Assembly: GCA_002418285.1 (NCBI GenBank)
Contig: DIDT01000024.1
Span: forward strand, 1 to 64,000
From: Phycisphaerales bacterium UBA5793
Lineage (GTDB): Bacteria > Planctomycetota > Phycisphaerae > Phycisphaerales > UBA5793
Direction: 5' to 3'
DNA length: 64,000 nucleotides
Under the pieces are notes generated by a model. The model made no database searches and had not been told where the DNA came from. It saw only the letters and a list, made by a program, of their open reading frames with translations. This document shows positions 35,313 to 44,163 of the stretch, one piece after another (within the stretch, counting starts at the first letter, position 1; every line of letters begins with the position of its first letter). The translations under genes were made by a program, and so were the position numbers.

Positions 35313-36656
35313 ATGCCCATGACCGGCCCGGTATTGACCCGGCGCATTCCCACCTTTCCCTACGGCGATCCCAAGAAGCGGCGGACGTACTGGTACGACG
35401 ATTATGTCAAGTCCGGCGGGTACGAATCGCTGCGCAGGGCGCTGGAACAAGAGCCGGCGCACATCGTGGATATGGTTAAGGATTCGAGCCTTCGGGGCCG
35501 AGGCGGGGCGGGATTCCCCTGCGGGCTGAAATGGACGTTCCTTCCCAAGGACTACGAAGGTCAGCGATACCTTGCTGTCAACGCCGATGAATCGGAACCG
35601 GGAACGTTCAAGGATCGGCTGATCCTCGACTACGACCCGCACATGCTCCTCGAGGGCATCGCGATCTCGTGCTACGCGTGCAAGTTGCAGACCGCATACA
35701 TCTACATTCGCGGCGAGTACCACCACCAGGCGCACATTCTTGAGAAGGCGATTGCCGAGGCGTACGACAAGGGCATCTTCGGCGGCAAGGGGCTGCTCAG
35801 CGGGGCGAGTTCGTTCAAGGTCGACTGCTACCTGCACCGCGGCGCCGGGGCGTACATCTGCGGTGAAGAGACGGGTCTGCTCGAGTCGCTGGAAGGCAAA
35901 CGCGGCTGGCCGCGCATCAAGCCGCCGTTCCCTGCCGTGAAGGGGTTGTTCGGCAAACCGACGATCATCAACAATGTTGAGACGCTTTGTTGCGTTCCGT
36001 TTATTGTCGAGCACGGTGTGTCGTGGTTCAAGTCGCTGGGATGCGAATCGACGATCAAGGGTCCGCCGAGTTTCGGCACCAAACTCATGGGCGTGTCAGG
36101 TCATGTGAACCGGCCCGGCGTCTACGAATGCGACCTTGGCATTCCCCTGAGCAAGCTCGTCGAGGAGTACTGCGGCGGCATGCGCAACGGCAAGAAGTTC
36201 AAGTCCGCCATCGCCGGCGGCATCTCCATGGGTGTGCTCGCAACTGATCAATACGACGCGGAAATGGATTTTGATATCGGTCGCAAGTATGAAGTGCTCG
36301 GTCTCGGAACCGCGTGCCCCACGATCTTCGATGAAGACACCGACATGGTCATGGTGGCGCGGAACATCACACGGTTTTTCAAGAACGAGTCGTGCGGGCA
36401 GTGCACGCCGTGCCGTGAAGGCTCGGGCTGGATGTACAAACTCATGTGCCGCATCGAGGCGGGTGAAGCGAAGATGAAGGACCTCGATCTGCTGCTTGAA
36501 TTGGCCGGCTCGATGGGCGCCATGCCCGGGACGACGATCTGCGGTCTGGCGGATGGGAACAACTGGGCGGTGCGCACGATCGTCAACAAGTTCCGAGGCG
36601 AGTTTGAAGCCCGCGTCAAGCCTTCTTTTGTTCCGGTCACGGTCGGTGTAGGTTGA
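35313..36656 (+). CDS. nuoF: NADH-quinone oxidoreductase subunit F
   Basis: A 447-residue, 51-kDa-type subunit that binds NADH, FMN and the N3 [4Fe-4S] cluster of complex I. Visible motifs: R-G-R-G-G-A-G-F-P near residue 62, N-A-D-E-S-E-P-G-T near 94, G-A-G-A-Y-I-C-G-E-E-T-G-L near 182, and the cluster ligands E-S-C-G-Q-C-T-P-C-R-E-G plus a later C in T-T-I-C-G-L-A-D. ATG 35313 follows GGAG; a TTG six bases upstream is less likely. It stands apart from nuoDE (25 kb away) and is followed by an unrelated gene. Confidence 0.97.
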   Translation: MPMTGPVLTRRIPTFPYGDPKKRRTYWYDDYVKSGGYESLRRALEQEPAHIVDMVKDSSLRGRGGAGFPCGLKWTFLPKDYEGQRYLAVNADESEPGTFKDRLILDYDPHMLLEGIAISCYACKLQTAYIYIRGEYHHQAHILEKAIAEAYDKGIFGGKGLLSGASSFKVDCYLHRGAGAYICGEETGLLESLEGKRGWPRIKPPFPAVKGLFGKPTIINNVETLCCVPFIVEHGVSWFKSLGCESTIKGPPSFGTKLMGVSGHVNRPGVYECDLGIPLSKLVEEYCGGMRNGKKFKSAIAGGISMGVLATDQYDAEMDFDIGRKYEVLGLGTACPTIFDEDTDMVMVARNITRFFKNESCGQCTPCREGSGWMYKLMCRIEAGEAKMKDLDLLLELAGSMGAMPGTTICGLADGNNWAVRTIVNKFRGEFEARVKPSFVPVTVGVG

Positions 36657-36708
36657 TCCCGTATTCCGTGATCGACGCGCGGCTTTCGCACGGAAGGAGT
36701 ACGTCGCC

Positions 36709-38415
36709 ATGGCAAGGAAGCACATTCGGCTCCATTCGCTCTTGTTGCTGACGGCGGTCACGATAGCCCTGGCACTTGCGGGCGTTGCGGCGTTGGCTGG
36801 GGAGCGCGGCGACGCAGCGCCGATTGAGACGCCCGGCCGCCTCTTCGCCGTCACGGTTCACAATGACTGGGCGAGCATCACGCGCGTGGCGACCTTTGAA
36901 CTGGAAGTCGGGCAGCACGAGATTCGGTTTGTCGACCTGCCCTCGACCATCGAGCCGGCGTCGATCCGCGCCGATGCGGGCGGGCGCGCCGTGGTGACGC
37001 GAGTGACGTACGAAGTGAACGAGGATGTTGACGCGTACAGGGCTGAGCTGGCCGCTTTGACCGCCCGACTCGATGAAGCGCGAAAGTCGCTGGCCATACT
37101 TGACGAGAAACTCGCGGTGATCGGAAAGGAAGAGGGGTTGCTCGACGCGATCGCCGAGCGCACTGCTCAGCGTTCCGGCGAGTTGGTTGGTTCGGGGAAG
37201 ATCGATCTTGAAGAGATTACGCGAGTCTCCAAGTACCTGGCGGAGCAGAATGGAGCGCTGCTTGAGCGTCGACGGGGCGTGATGGCGGACAAGGATGCGG
37301 CACAAGCAACGGTGGACGACCTGTCGATGCGGAAGATGGAGTACGAGGCTGCCGGGCCGCCGCTTATTCGCTCCGCCCTGCTGGGAGTCTCGATGAGCGA
37401 ATCGGCAGATGCAGCCGTCCAGGTGCAGTTGACGTATCTTGCGTCGGGCGTGCGCAGCCACGTCCAGTACAACGTGCGCACGGACTCGAATCTCACGCAA
37501 TCGACTGTTGAATTCGAGCTCGTCCTCGAACAGCAGACCGGCGAGGACTGGAACGACGTGAACTTTGCCTACTCGACGCACCCGGTCGTCGATCCCACTG
37601 CTCCGCCATCTTTGCAGCCCGAACTCGTCGAGTCGGGCGATGACGAGAGTCCGTCAATGACGGTCCGTCAGCCGAGCGAGCGCGGTCCGCTGCTTTCCGG
37701 CCGCGCGAGTCTGGCGCGAATCGTTGGCCAGGGCGGCACGGTGACGTCAACCGGTTCGCTGGGCTCACCGCCGTTTGCCCTCTTCCGGTTGCCCCAGCCA
37801 ATCTCGATTCCGTCAGGCGACACGAAGACTCAGCGGCTGCGGCTCGGGACCTTCATCACTCGCCCCGCGTTCCGGTATGTCGCGATCCCGGTCATTTCTG
37901 ACAACGCGTTTCTCCGCGGCACGGTCGAGAACACCAGCCGAGTCCACTGGCTGCCCGGTCCCGTGTCCGTCTTCCTCGGCAGCGAATATGTCGGGGAGAC
38001 GACACTTCCTTACGTGGCTCCCGGATCGAGTGTGGAACTGTTCTTTGGCACCGATCACCGAGTCAGTTCTCAACGCATCAGGATGAGCAATCGCACGCGG
38101 TCTACGGGGTTGCTCGGCGATGGGCGAGAGACGCTGGTCGAATACCAGATCAAGGTTGGAAACGCGACGGGGCAGACGGTGGCAGTCGAGGTGTGGGATC
38201 GGTCGCCGATGACGCGGGACGACCGGATCAGCGTGTCGACGACTTCGATCTCCCCTTCGCTGAGCCGCGATGAGTATTTCCGCCTGCGACAGCGGTCGTC
38301 GGGTCTGCTTCGGTGGGACGTTGAACTGCCGGCGTCCGGTCGAGAGGCCACGATTGAGTACACGCTGGTGGTCAGCCACAAGTCCGATGTCGAGGTGCCC
38401 GAGATCCCGGATTGA
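36709..38415 (+). CDS. Exported DUF4140/DUF4139-type protein
   Basis: A 568-residue protein with a signal peptide or anchor (residues 8-30). It has an N-terminal beta domain (about 40-105), a coiled-coil-forming helix region (about 107-215, E-L-A-A-L-T-A-R-L-D-E-A-R-K-S-L) and a C-terminal beta-rich domain. This is the layout of DUF4140 followed by DUF4139 proteins, related to mucoidy-inhibitor-like sequences. No enzyme motif is known. A GGAAGGAG-like site precedes the start. It lies 52 bases after nuoF. Confidence 0.75.
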   Translation: MARKHIRLHSLLLLTAVTIALALAGVAALAGERGDAAPIETPGRLFAVTVHNDWASITRVATFELEVGQHEIRFVDLPSTIEPASIRADAGGRAVVTRVTYEVNEDVDAYRAELAALTARLDEARKSLAILDEKLAVIGKEEGLLDAIAERTAQRSGELVGSGKIDLEEITRVSKYLAEQNGALLERRRGVMADKDAAQATVDDLSMRKMEYEAAGPPLIRSALLGVSMSESADAAVQVQLTYLASGVRSHVQYNVRTDSNLTQSTVEFELVLEQQTGEDWNDVNFAYSTHPVVDPTAPPSLQPELVESGDDESPSMTVRQPSERGPLLSGRASLARIVGQGGTVTSTGSLGSPPFALFRLPQPISIPSGDTKTQRLRLGTFITRPAFRYVAIPVISDNAFLRGTVENTSRVHWLPGPVSVFLGSEYVGETTLPYVAPGSSVELFFGTDHRVSSQRIRMSNRTRSTGLLGDGRETLVEYQIKVGNATGQTVAVEVWDRSPMTRDDRISVSTTSISPSLSRDEYFRLRQRSSGLLRWDVELPASGREATIEYTLVVSHKSDVEVPEIPD

Positions 38416-38527
38416 GCCCCCAGGGGGAGACGAAGCGTTCCTGGCTGGTTGACTTCCAGCGAATGGCTCCACAACATACGCAAGACCCGATTCTGCCTCT
38501 ACCAGATCTTGCATCGGAGCCGCAGGC

Positions 38528-39031
38528 GTGATCTGCCCAGCTTGTGCCGCCAATGATGACCGTGTAATCGACAGCCGCGCCAGCGATGGAGGCAAGGCGA
38601 TTCGCCGTCGGCGGGTGTGCAATCACTGCGGCAAGCGGTTCACCACGTATGAACGTGTCGAGATGGCCGGACGACTCATGGTCATCAAGCGCGATGGGAC
38701 GCGCCAGGCGTTTGACCCGCAGAAGATCCTCGCGGGAATCGAAGCGGCCTGCGGCAAGCTTCCCATCGCAGCGGAAGCCAAGAGCCGGATCGTAGAAGAA
38801 CTCGACGAGGAGCTGCACCGCGAGTTCGAGCGCGAAGTGCCGGGATCGATCATCGGCGAGCGCGTGGCGCAGAGGCTGCGCAAGCTCAACCAGGTGGCGT
38901 ACGTGCGCTTTGTGAGTGTGTACAAAGAATTCCACGGTCTCGATCAACTCATTGATGAAGCGCAGGATGTTCGCGAGCAGGCGAGCAGCGAGGTGCCGGG
39001 CCAGGCCAGTCTGTTTCCGGCCGGCGAATGA
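38528..39031 (+). CDS. nrdR: Transcriptional repressor NrdR
   Basis: A 167-residue regulator of ribonucleotide reductase genes. It has a zinc ribbon (C-P-A-C at 3-6 and C-N-H-C at about 31-34, with the R-R-R-R-V-C and R-F-T-T-Y-E motifs) and an ATP-cone domain (about 48-140, with V-I-K-R-D-G-T-R-Q-A-F-D). NrdR senses ATP/dATP and binds paired NrdR boxes. The start codon is GTG. No nrd genes are in the window, and I found no clear NrdR box upstream. The protein has a 15-20-residue C-terminal extension. Confidence 0.95.
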   Translation: MICPACAANDDRVIDSRASDGGKAIRRRRVCNHCGKRFTTYERVEMAGRLMVIKRDGTRQAFDPQKILAGIEAACGKLPIAAEAKSRIVEELDEELHREFEREVPGSIIGERVAQRLRKLNQVAYVRFVSVYKEFHGLDQLIDEAQDVREQASSEVPGQASLFPAGE

Positions 39032-39047
39032 ACTGGCGTGACCGACC

Positions 39048-39500
39048 ATGACCGACGCGAACCCAACCCCCAAAGAGTGGTATGCCGACGGGCTGCGCTT
39101 TGAGTGCACGCAGTGCGGCAACTGCTGCACGGGGCCGACGGGGTTCGTGTGGGTGAGTGATGACGAGTTGGAGGTCATCGCTGCAACGCTCGGGATAAGA
39201 GCTTCGGAGACCGAGGCGAGGTACACACGCCGGCTGCACGGACGACGATCGTTGACCGAGACGCCGGGCGAGCAGGGCTACGACTGTGTATTTCTCGATC
39301 GCAATTCGGTGCCGGGCAAAGCGGTGTGCGGGATCTACGGCGCGCGACCTACCCAGTGCCGCACTTGGCCGTTCTGGCCGGAGAACCTGCGGCATCCGCG
39401 CGACTGGCAGCGCGCCGGACGGACATGTCCGGGGTTGAATCATGGGTCCCTGGTTCCGATTGAGTCGATCCGCATTCAGCGCGATGGGACGCCGAAGTAA
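39048..39500 (+). CDS. YkgJ-family cysteine cluster protein
   Basis: A 150-residue protein of the zinc/iron-chelating CxxCxxCC family: C-T-Q-C-G-N-C-C at about residues 20-27, then C-x-F-L near 80, C-G-I-Y-G-A-R-P-T-Q-C-R-T-W-P-F near 94-109 and a last C near 126. The family is thought to bind metal, but its role is unknown. It begins 17 bases after nrdR and is probably co-transcribed with it. Confidence 0.88.
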   Translation: MTDANPTPKEWYADGLRFECTQCGNCCTGPTGFVWVSDDELEVIAATLGIRASETEARYTRRLHGRRSLTETPGEQGYDCVFLDRNSVPGKAVCGIYGARPTQCRTWPFWPENLRHPRDWQRAGRTCPGLNHGSLVPIESIRIQRDGTPK

Positions 39501-39565
39501 CACACTTTGTATGAACGTTGTCGCGTTCGCGCCACATCTGACGCGGGATGCTGGGTACCATATCT

Positions 39566-40939
39566 TCAGTCGAACAAATGATTGAGTATCACGTTGCGGA
39601 CCGCGGTGCAGTTCAGTTTGTTCGTCTGAGTCGAGCTGTGCTGTGTAATCAGCACGGGCTGGTGCTCGGGTGCCTGGTCGATACGGCCGTGCGATCCGCG
39701 GACGAGGCGGGTGTCGAGGGGGATGACGTCAAAGAGGGTGCGCTGGCCGAGTTTCTTCTTGAGCAGTTTCCAGGCAAGGCGAAGTTTGGGCCAGGCGATC
39801 GCCGGGTCGATGAAGAGTTCGAGCGGGTCGTAACCGGGCTTGTGATGGATGTCGACCGTGCGGGCGAAGTCCGGTGCACGGCGATCATGGAGCCAGTAGT
39901 CGTAACTGAACCAGCGGCGGGGGGCGGCGACGAGGGTCAGTTCGCCGGCTCGCGGGTGATTGATGCCGAGTCGCTGTTGGGCGGAGCGGTCGAGGACTTG
40001 ATCGACGCCCGGCGCCTGCGCGCACGTCTGGCGCACCTGATCCTCGATTGACGCATCAATGACGTACACGTGGGCGATTTGATGATCGGCCACGGCGAAG
40101 GCCCGGCTTGAGCCGGCGTCGAGCAGTTCGCGGCCGTTCTCTTCGCGGATTCTCAGCCAGTCTGCCTGTCGCAATACCCTGTTGATGTGGACGGCATCAT
40201 CGACGGGTTCGATGCCGTATTCGCTCAACAACACGACTCGCACTTCGTGCTTGTCGAAGAAATCGATCAGTTCGCCTGCCAACGCGTCGATGTCGCGCAA
40301 TTCTCCCGGGATCGAGTCGTGTTCTGGACCGAGCTTCTGCAGCGCGTAGTCGAGATGCGGGAGGTAGGCGAGCGTCAGCGTGGGATTGTGTTTCTCCCAG
40401 ACGAGTTGCGTCGCTTTTGCGATCCACCGGCTCGATTCGATTGATGCCCCGGGCCCCCAGAAGGAGAAGAGCGGGAACGGTCCCAGTTCGTGCTGGAGCA
40501 TGTCGCGAAGATCGGCGGGGTGGCTGTAGCAGTCGGGGATCTTCTGTCCGTCGGCACGGTACTGCGGGCGCGGTGTGACCGAGTAATCGGCGCTGGAGTA
40601 CATGTTGTACCACCAGAACATGTTGGCGCAGGAGACTGATGGGTCACGCTTCCGGGCAGTCTCCCAGACCTTCTCTCCCGCGACGAGTCGATTTGACTGC
40701 TTCCAGAATTGCACTTCGCAGGCAGTGCGGTCGTACCAGCCGTTGCCGACGATGCCGTGTTCGCGCGGCATCAGGCCGGTGAGCATGCTCGATTGGACGC
40801 TGCACGTGACCGCCGGGAGTACGGGGTGTATGCGTTGGAGGCGGCCGGCCCTGGCAAAGGCGGCGATACGCGGCGTGTGCGGCCCGATGAGCGATGAGGA
40901 GAGGCCGACGATGTTGATGACTGCCGTGGCGTGGGCCAT
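39566..40939 (-). CDS. eboF: EboF-like type I phosphodiesterase / nucleotide pyrophosphatase
   Basis: A 457-residue protein of the alkaline-phosphatase superfamily, phosphodiesterase branch. P-A-V-T-C-S-V-Q-S-S-M-L-T-G near residue 42 contains the S/T nucleophile context, and later metal-binding motifs are H-L-D-Y (about 200) and D-I-H-H-K-P-G-Y near 390. It is the last gene of the ebo cluster and starts one base after the eboC stop (ATG at 40939; upstream in-frame sequence overlaps eboC and is not family-like). In cyanobacteria the ebo cluster is required to move a scytonemin precursor to the periplasm; the substrate here is unknown. Confidence 0.82.
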   Translation of the reverse strand: MAHATAVINIVGLSSSLIGPHTPRIAAFARAGRLQRIHPVLPAVTCSVQSSMLTGLMPREHGIVGNGWYDRTACEVQFWKQSNRLVAGEKVWETARKRDPSVSCANMFWWYNMYSSADYSVTPRPQYRADGQKIPDCYSHPADLRDMLQHELGPFPLFSFWGPGASIESSRWIAKATQLVWEKHNPTLTLAYLPHLDYALQKLGPEHDSIPGELRDIDALAGELIDFFDKHEVRVVLLSEYGIEPVDDAVHINRVLRQADWLRIREENGRELLDAGSSRAFAVADHQIAHVYVIDASIEDQVRQTCAQAPGVDQVLDRSAQQRLGINHPRAGELTLVAAPRRWFSYDYWLHDRRAPDFARTVDIHHKPGYDPLELFIDPAIAWPKLRLAWKLLKKKLGQRTLFDVIPLDTRLVRGSHGRIDQAPEHQPVLITQHSSTQTNKLNCTAVRNVILNHLFD

Positions 40940-40940
40940 C

Positions 40941-41810
40941 TCAGGTTCCCGCGATCCATTTCTGACCGACCAGCGTGAGGGCGAAACAGGCTCCGGCTGC
41001 GAGTGCCGCCTCCGGCTGGTCGAGCCGGGTGAGATGGTACACGTCGAGCAGGGCGATTCCCGCGATCCACCCGGCCACGGCGCGGCCAAGGTGGCGCTGG
41101 GGCTGCTGCACATACATCGCAACGCCGAGCGCCCAGATGAGAAACACGCCGCGCCCGATGATGGTCAGCCACGCCGGTGCGTTACTGGGTACGAACTCGC
41201 CGAAGACGACAGCGAACATCGGCAGCAGGACGATGATCGACTCGAATCGCATGCGTTCGCCACCGGCTTCGCCCCGAGCCACAAGGGAGAAGAGCAGCAC
41301 GTAAGCCGTGAGCGCCGTCGCCAGGAGCGGCAGGGCGCCCCATTGCGGCGACCAGCCTGCGGCCAGCGCCGCGATGACGTACACCAATCCGCGACAGAGA
41401 CCCATGAGGAGGACTGAGGCGGCGGTGCGCGCGTGGATGATATTGTAGAGAATAATGGCGATCATGAGCACGAAACCGTAACCCACCGTCATCCAGCCGC
41501 GCAGCGCGAGCAATCCGAGTGCGGTCGCGAAGCACGCAATCACGAAGAGTGCAGCAGCCGATCGCGAGATTTCGCCCGAGGGGATCGGCCGAGCGGGTCG
41601 CTCGCGGCGGTCGACCTCCACGTCCATCACGTCATTAAGGGCCATGCCGCCGACGTAGAGCAGGAGCATGGCGATCGTGGTCGGCGCGATGCCGGTCCAG
41701 GAGCCGTCTGAATGAGCGTGCAGTCCGATGGCCCAGCCGACGAGGACGTTGCTCACGATCGTCGGAGCGTTGGAAAGGCGGATCAACTGCAGCCAGGGAC
41801 GAACGTTCAT
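40941..41810 (-). CDS. eboC: EboC, UbiA-family prenyltransferase-like membrane protein
   Basis: A 289-residue polytopic protein of the UbiA superfamily. It has about eight membrane helices and the two aspartate-rich motifs: N-D-V-M-D-V-E-V-D (about 60-68) and the degenerate D-V-Y-H-L-T-R near 252. The first motif is the classic N-D-x-x-D-x-x-x-D. The start at 41810 overlaps the eboE stop by 4 bases (ATGA). The substrate is not known; in eboC homologues prenyl transfer has been inferred, not proven. Confidence 0.85.
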   Translation of the reverse strand: MNVRPWLQLIRLSNAPTIVSNVLVGWAIGLHAHSDGSWTGIAPTTIAMLLLYVGGMALNDVMDVEVDRRERPARPIPSGEISRSAAALFVIACFATALGLLALRGWMTVGYGFVLMIAIILYNIIHARTAASVLLMGLCRGLVYVIAALAAGWSPQWGALPLLATALTAYVLLFSLVARGEAGGERMRFESIIVLLPMFAVVFGEFVPSNAPAWLTIIGRGVFLIWALGVAMYVQQPQRHLGRAVAGWIAGIALLDVYHLTRLDQPEAALAAGACFALTLVGQKWIAGT

Positions 41811-43006
41811 TTCGGGGCCTCGTACGCAATGTCCAGGCGTGCGAGCTCGGCACGCAGCCACTCGATTTCCCCCGTGATGCCGCTCGCAATGGACGGCGGA
41901 CGTTGCTGCTCAGGCAGGACTCCCCACGTATAGGTTTCGATCTCCAGATCGCGCACAGCGATTGCAGGGAGACGTTGCAGGCACTCGGTGATGGCGGACT
42001 GCGTCGTGCCGAGTGATCCCAGGCCGGCGCGGCTGACGGGAACGTGGTAGTGGATACGCCAGTGTTCTTCATGCGCAGTCGGTGATTGGGACAGGGCTGC
42101 GGGCAGATCCTCAACAAACGACTGCTCGCCGTTTCGCATGATACTCGTCTGGTGCAGATAGCGATCTTCGGCAAACGGGCGAAGCGCATCGAGAACCTGT
42201 CGGCGCTGCCCCTCGTCCGCTGGCACTCGAATGTCAAGAGCGCTGGAGACCTGCACCTTTCCAATTGTGATTCCCGCCGCGGCGTAACGGTCGATCGCCT
42301 CGCGCTGCGACTCGAACATCACTGCGGCGTGGCAGACGTCGTGGCACGCGCGAATGTGGCGGCGAATGATGTGCTCCTCAGTTTCGGCGACGCCGCGCAG
42401 CAAAAGTTCGTGATAGAATGTGCAGAGATCTTTGCTGGTTGAGAAGATGCAGCCTGGTTCGGGTTCGATGTCGAGATGAATCAGACGTCCGGTTTCGGCG
42501 GCCAGTCGATTCAATTCGCGCGCCGTCGTGCGGAGTTGCATGACCGCAGTTGCACGATCCACGGAACTGCAGGGCGGCCCCGGCCAGCCGAGCGGCAGCG
42601 TGGAGATGCCGGCGTGCTCACCTTCTTGCACCAGGCCGACGAGTATACGAGCCAGAGCGAGCGTGTAATTCAGTCTGCGGTCGTCAGCCCAGGATGGCTC
42701 ATACACACGGTGCTTCACGACTGGACCGTGGAAGTCGCCGTACGGAAAACCGTTAATCGTGAATACTCGAAGGCATCGAGCGGCGAGCCACTGTTCGAAT
42801 GAGGTGACAGCGGGGGGGGAGTCGAGTTCTTCGGCCGCCTCGGCTGAGAGCCACAGGCCGATGTTCAGGCAACCTCCTGAAGCCACTTGTTGCTGGATGG
42901 CCGTGGCGTGCTTCTCAAGTTGCGCCTTGGTTTCAGCCAGCGTTCGTCCAGCGTGCACGTTCGTGCAGTAGCCGATCCGGCAAGGGTGGGACACTTCAGC
43001 GCTCAT
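41807..43006 (-). CDS. eboE: EboE, metabolite traffic protein (xylose-isomerase-like TIM barrel)
   Basis: A 399-residue protein that opens with the EboE hallmark I-G-Y-C-T-N-V-H-A-G-R-T-L (about residues 11-23). It carries sugar-isomerase-like segments such as N-G-F-P-Y-G-D-F-H near 86-94, H-L-D-I-E-P-E-P-G near 177-185, C-H-D-V-C-H-A-A-V-M-F-E near 225-236 and a C-terminal H-Y-H-V-P motif near 320. These histidines, glutamates and aspartates suit a metal site. It overlaps eboB by 11 bases and eboC by 4 bases. Confidence 0.85.
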   Translation of the reverse strand: MSAEVSHPCRIGYCTNVHAGRTLAETKAQLEKHATAIQQQVASGGCLNIGLWLSAEAAEELDSPPAVTSFEQWLAARCLRVFTINGFPYGDFHGPVVKHRVYEPSWADDRRLNYTLALARILVGLVQEGEHAGISTLPLGWPGPPCSSVDRATAVMQLRTTARELNRLAAETGRLIHLDIEPEPGCIFSTSKDLCTFYHELLLRGVAETEEHIIRRHIRACHDVCHAAVMFESQREAIDRYAAAGITIGKVQVSSALDIRVPADEGQRRQVLDALRPFAEDRYLHQTSIMRNGEQSFVEDLPAALSQSPTAHEEHWRIHYHVPVSRAGLGSLGTTQSAITECLQRLPAIAVRDLEIETYTWGVLPEQQRPPSIASGITGEIEWLRAELARLDIAYEAPK

Positions 43007-43805
43007 TGACCCTGAACTTCGGCGATTGACTCAAGAATGTCTGAGGATTCTCGAGTGAAACGCGTCGCACGAGGTCTTCGGTGTGGCCGCGGCGGCGGAG
43101 TTCGACCTGGCATTTGGGAACGGCCAGTGGATCGCTGACGCCCCAGTCGCCGGCGGAATTGATCCAGATCCGCTCCGTGCCGTACATCTCGAAGATATCG
43201 GCGGCGCGTTGCGGCGTGCACTTGGTGTCGGGGTAGAGCGTCATGCCCGCCCAGAAGCCGGCGTCGAGCACCATCTTGACGGTGTGTTCTTCAATATGGT
43301 CGATCAGTACGCGACCGGGATCGATGCGACCGTTGCGCTTGATCGCATCCATGATCAGCCGCGTGCCCTTGCGCTTGTCTTCGAGGTGCGGCGTGTGGAC
43401 GAGGATGAGTTGATCGCGCTGGGCCGCGAACTCGACATGGGCTTCGAAGATCTCCAGTTCATTGCGGCTGTTTTTGTTCAGGCCGATTTCGCCGACGCCG
43501 AGCACGTTGGGTCGATCGAGAAAGTCGGGGATGAGCGACATCACTTCGCGGGCGAAGCCGGGGTCTTCGGCCTCTTTGGGATTGATGCACAGCCAGGTGA
43601 AGTGGCGAATGCCAAATTGAGCCGCACGATTGGGTTCGGACTCGGTCAGTTGCCGGAAGTAGTCGTAGAAGCCCTTGGGGCTGGAGCGGTCGAAGCCCGC
43701 CCAGAAAGCAGGCTCGGTGATGGCGAGGCAGCCGGCCTGCGCCATGCGCTGGTAGTCGTCGGTCGTGCGCGAGACCATGTGAATGTGTGGGTCGATGTAG
43801 GTCAT
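42996..43805 (-). CDS. eboB: EboB, TatD-like metal-dependent hydrolase
   Basis: A 269-residue amidohydrolase-fold protein. It has the D-P-H-I-H-M start (metal-binding H-x-H at residues 7-9), G-V-G-E-I-G-L near 102-108 (glutamate ligand), I-L-V-H-T-P-H near 134-140, and V-L-I-D-H-I-E-E-H near 165-173. This is the TatD/EboB layout. It overlaps the preceding 105-residue gene by 4 bases. The substrate is unknown. Confidence 0.85.
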   Translation of the reverse strand: MTYIDPHIHMVSRTTDDYQRMAQAGCLAITEPAFWAGFDRSSPKGFYDYFRQLTESEPNRAAQFGIRHFTWLCINPKEAEDPGFAREVMSLIPDFLDRPNVLGVGEIGLNKNSRNELEIFEAHVEFAAQRDQLILVHTPHLEDKRKGTRLIMDAIKRNGRIDPGRVLIDHIEEHTVKMVLDAGFWAGMTLYPDTKCTPQRAADIFEMYGTERIWINSAGDWGVSDPLAVPKCQVELRRRGHTEDLVRRVSLENPQTFLSQSPKFRVNER

Positions 43806-44119
43806 ATGACGCCCGCCTTGCCGCCGGGATAGACGCCGAAGGCGCCTTTCATGCCTGCAGCCGATTCAATTGGGGTCTCGCTCGGATCGCTGAAGTGATC
43901 CAGGACGCGCTTGGCCCGTTGTCCGTGCCCGTCGAGCAGCAGGGCGATCGACTGCTTGAGCGCGGCGACGCGGAAGTCCTCATGGCCGATGTCATCGGCG
44001 GCTCGGTCGAGGCGGTCGAGAAACGCCGCCAGATCGAGCACCTTGGCGCGATGCTCCAAGAAGTAAAGCTCGATTACTTTCGAACGCGATGCCGGGCAGG
44101 ATGGCGTTGCCGGGGCCAT
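43802..44119 (-). CDS. Short helical protein in the EboA position of the ebo cluster
   Basis: A 105-residue, mostly helical protein with V-I-E-L-Y-F-L-E-H-R-A-K-V-L-D-L-A-A-F-L-D near residues 15-35 and a later helix R-V-A-A-L-K-Q-S-I-A-L-L-L-D. It starts after GAGGAGGAG at ideal spacing and ends in a 4-base overlap with eboB, so it is certainly a gene. Cyanobacterial EboA is about twice as long. I see no convincing EboA domain, so this may be a replacement or a reduced version. Confidence 0.7.
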   Translation of the reverse strand: MAPATPSCPASRSKVIELYFLEHRAKVLDLAAFLDRLDRAADDIGHEDFRVAALKQSIALLLDGHGQRAKRVLDHFSDPSETPIESAAGMKGAFGVYPGGKAGVI

Positions 44120-44163
44120 ACGCTCCTCCTCTCTGAATCAAACACCAAGGCTTCGGAGGTACT

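Noticed and set aside
39048..39500. Ferredoxin-like annotation for the Cys-rich protein after nrdR
   Set aside because: The spacing C-x2-C-x2-C-C and the later C-G-I-Y...P-x-x-C-R-x-(W/Y)-P-F fit the YkgJ family, not ferredoxins.
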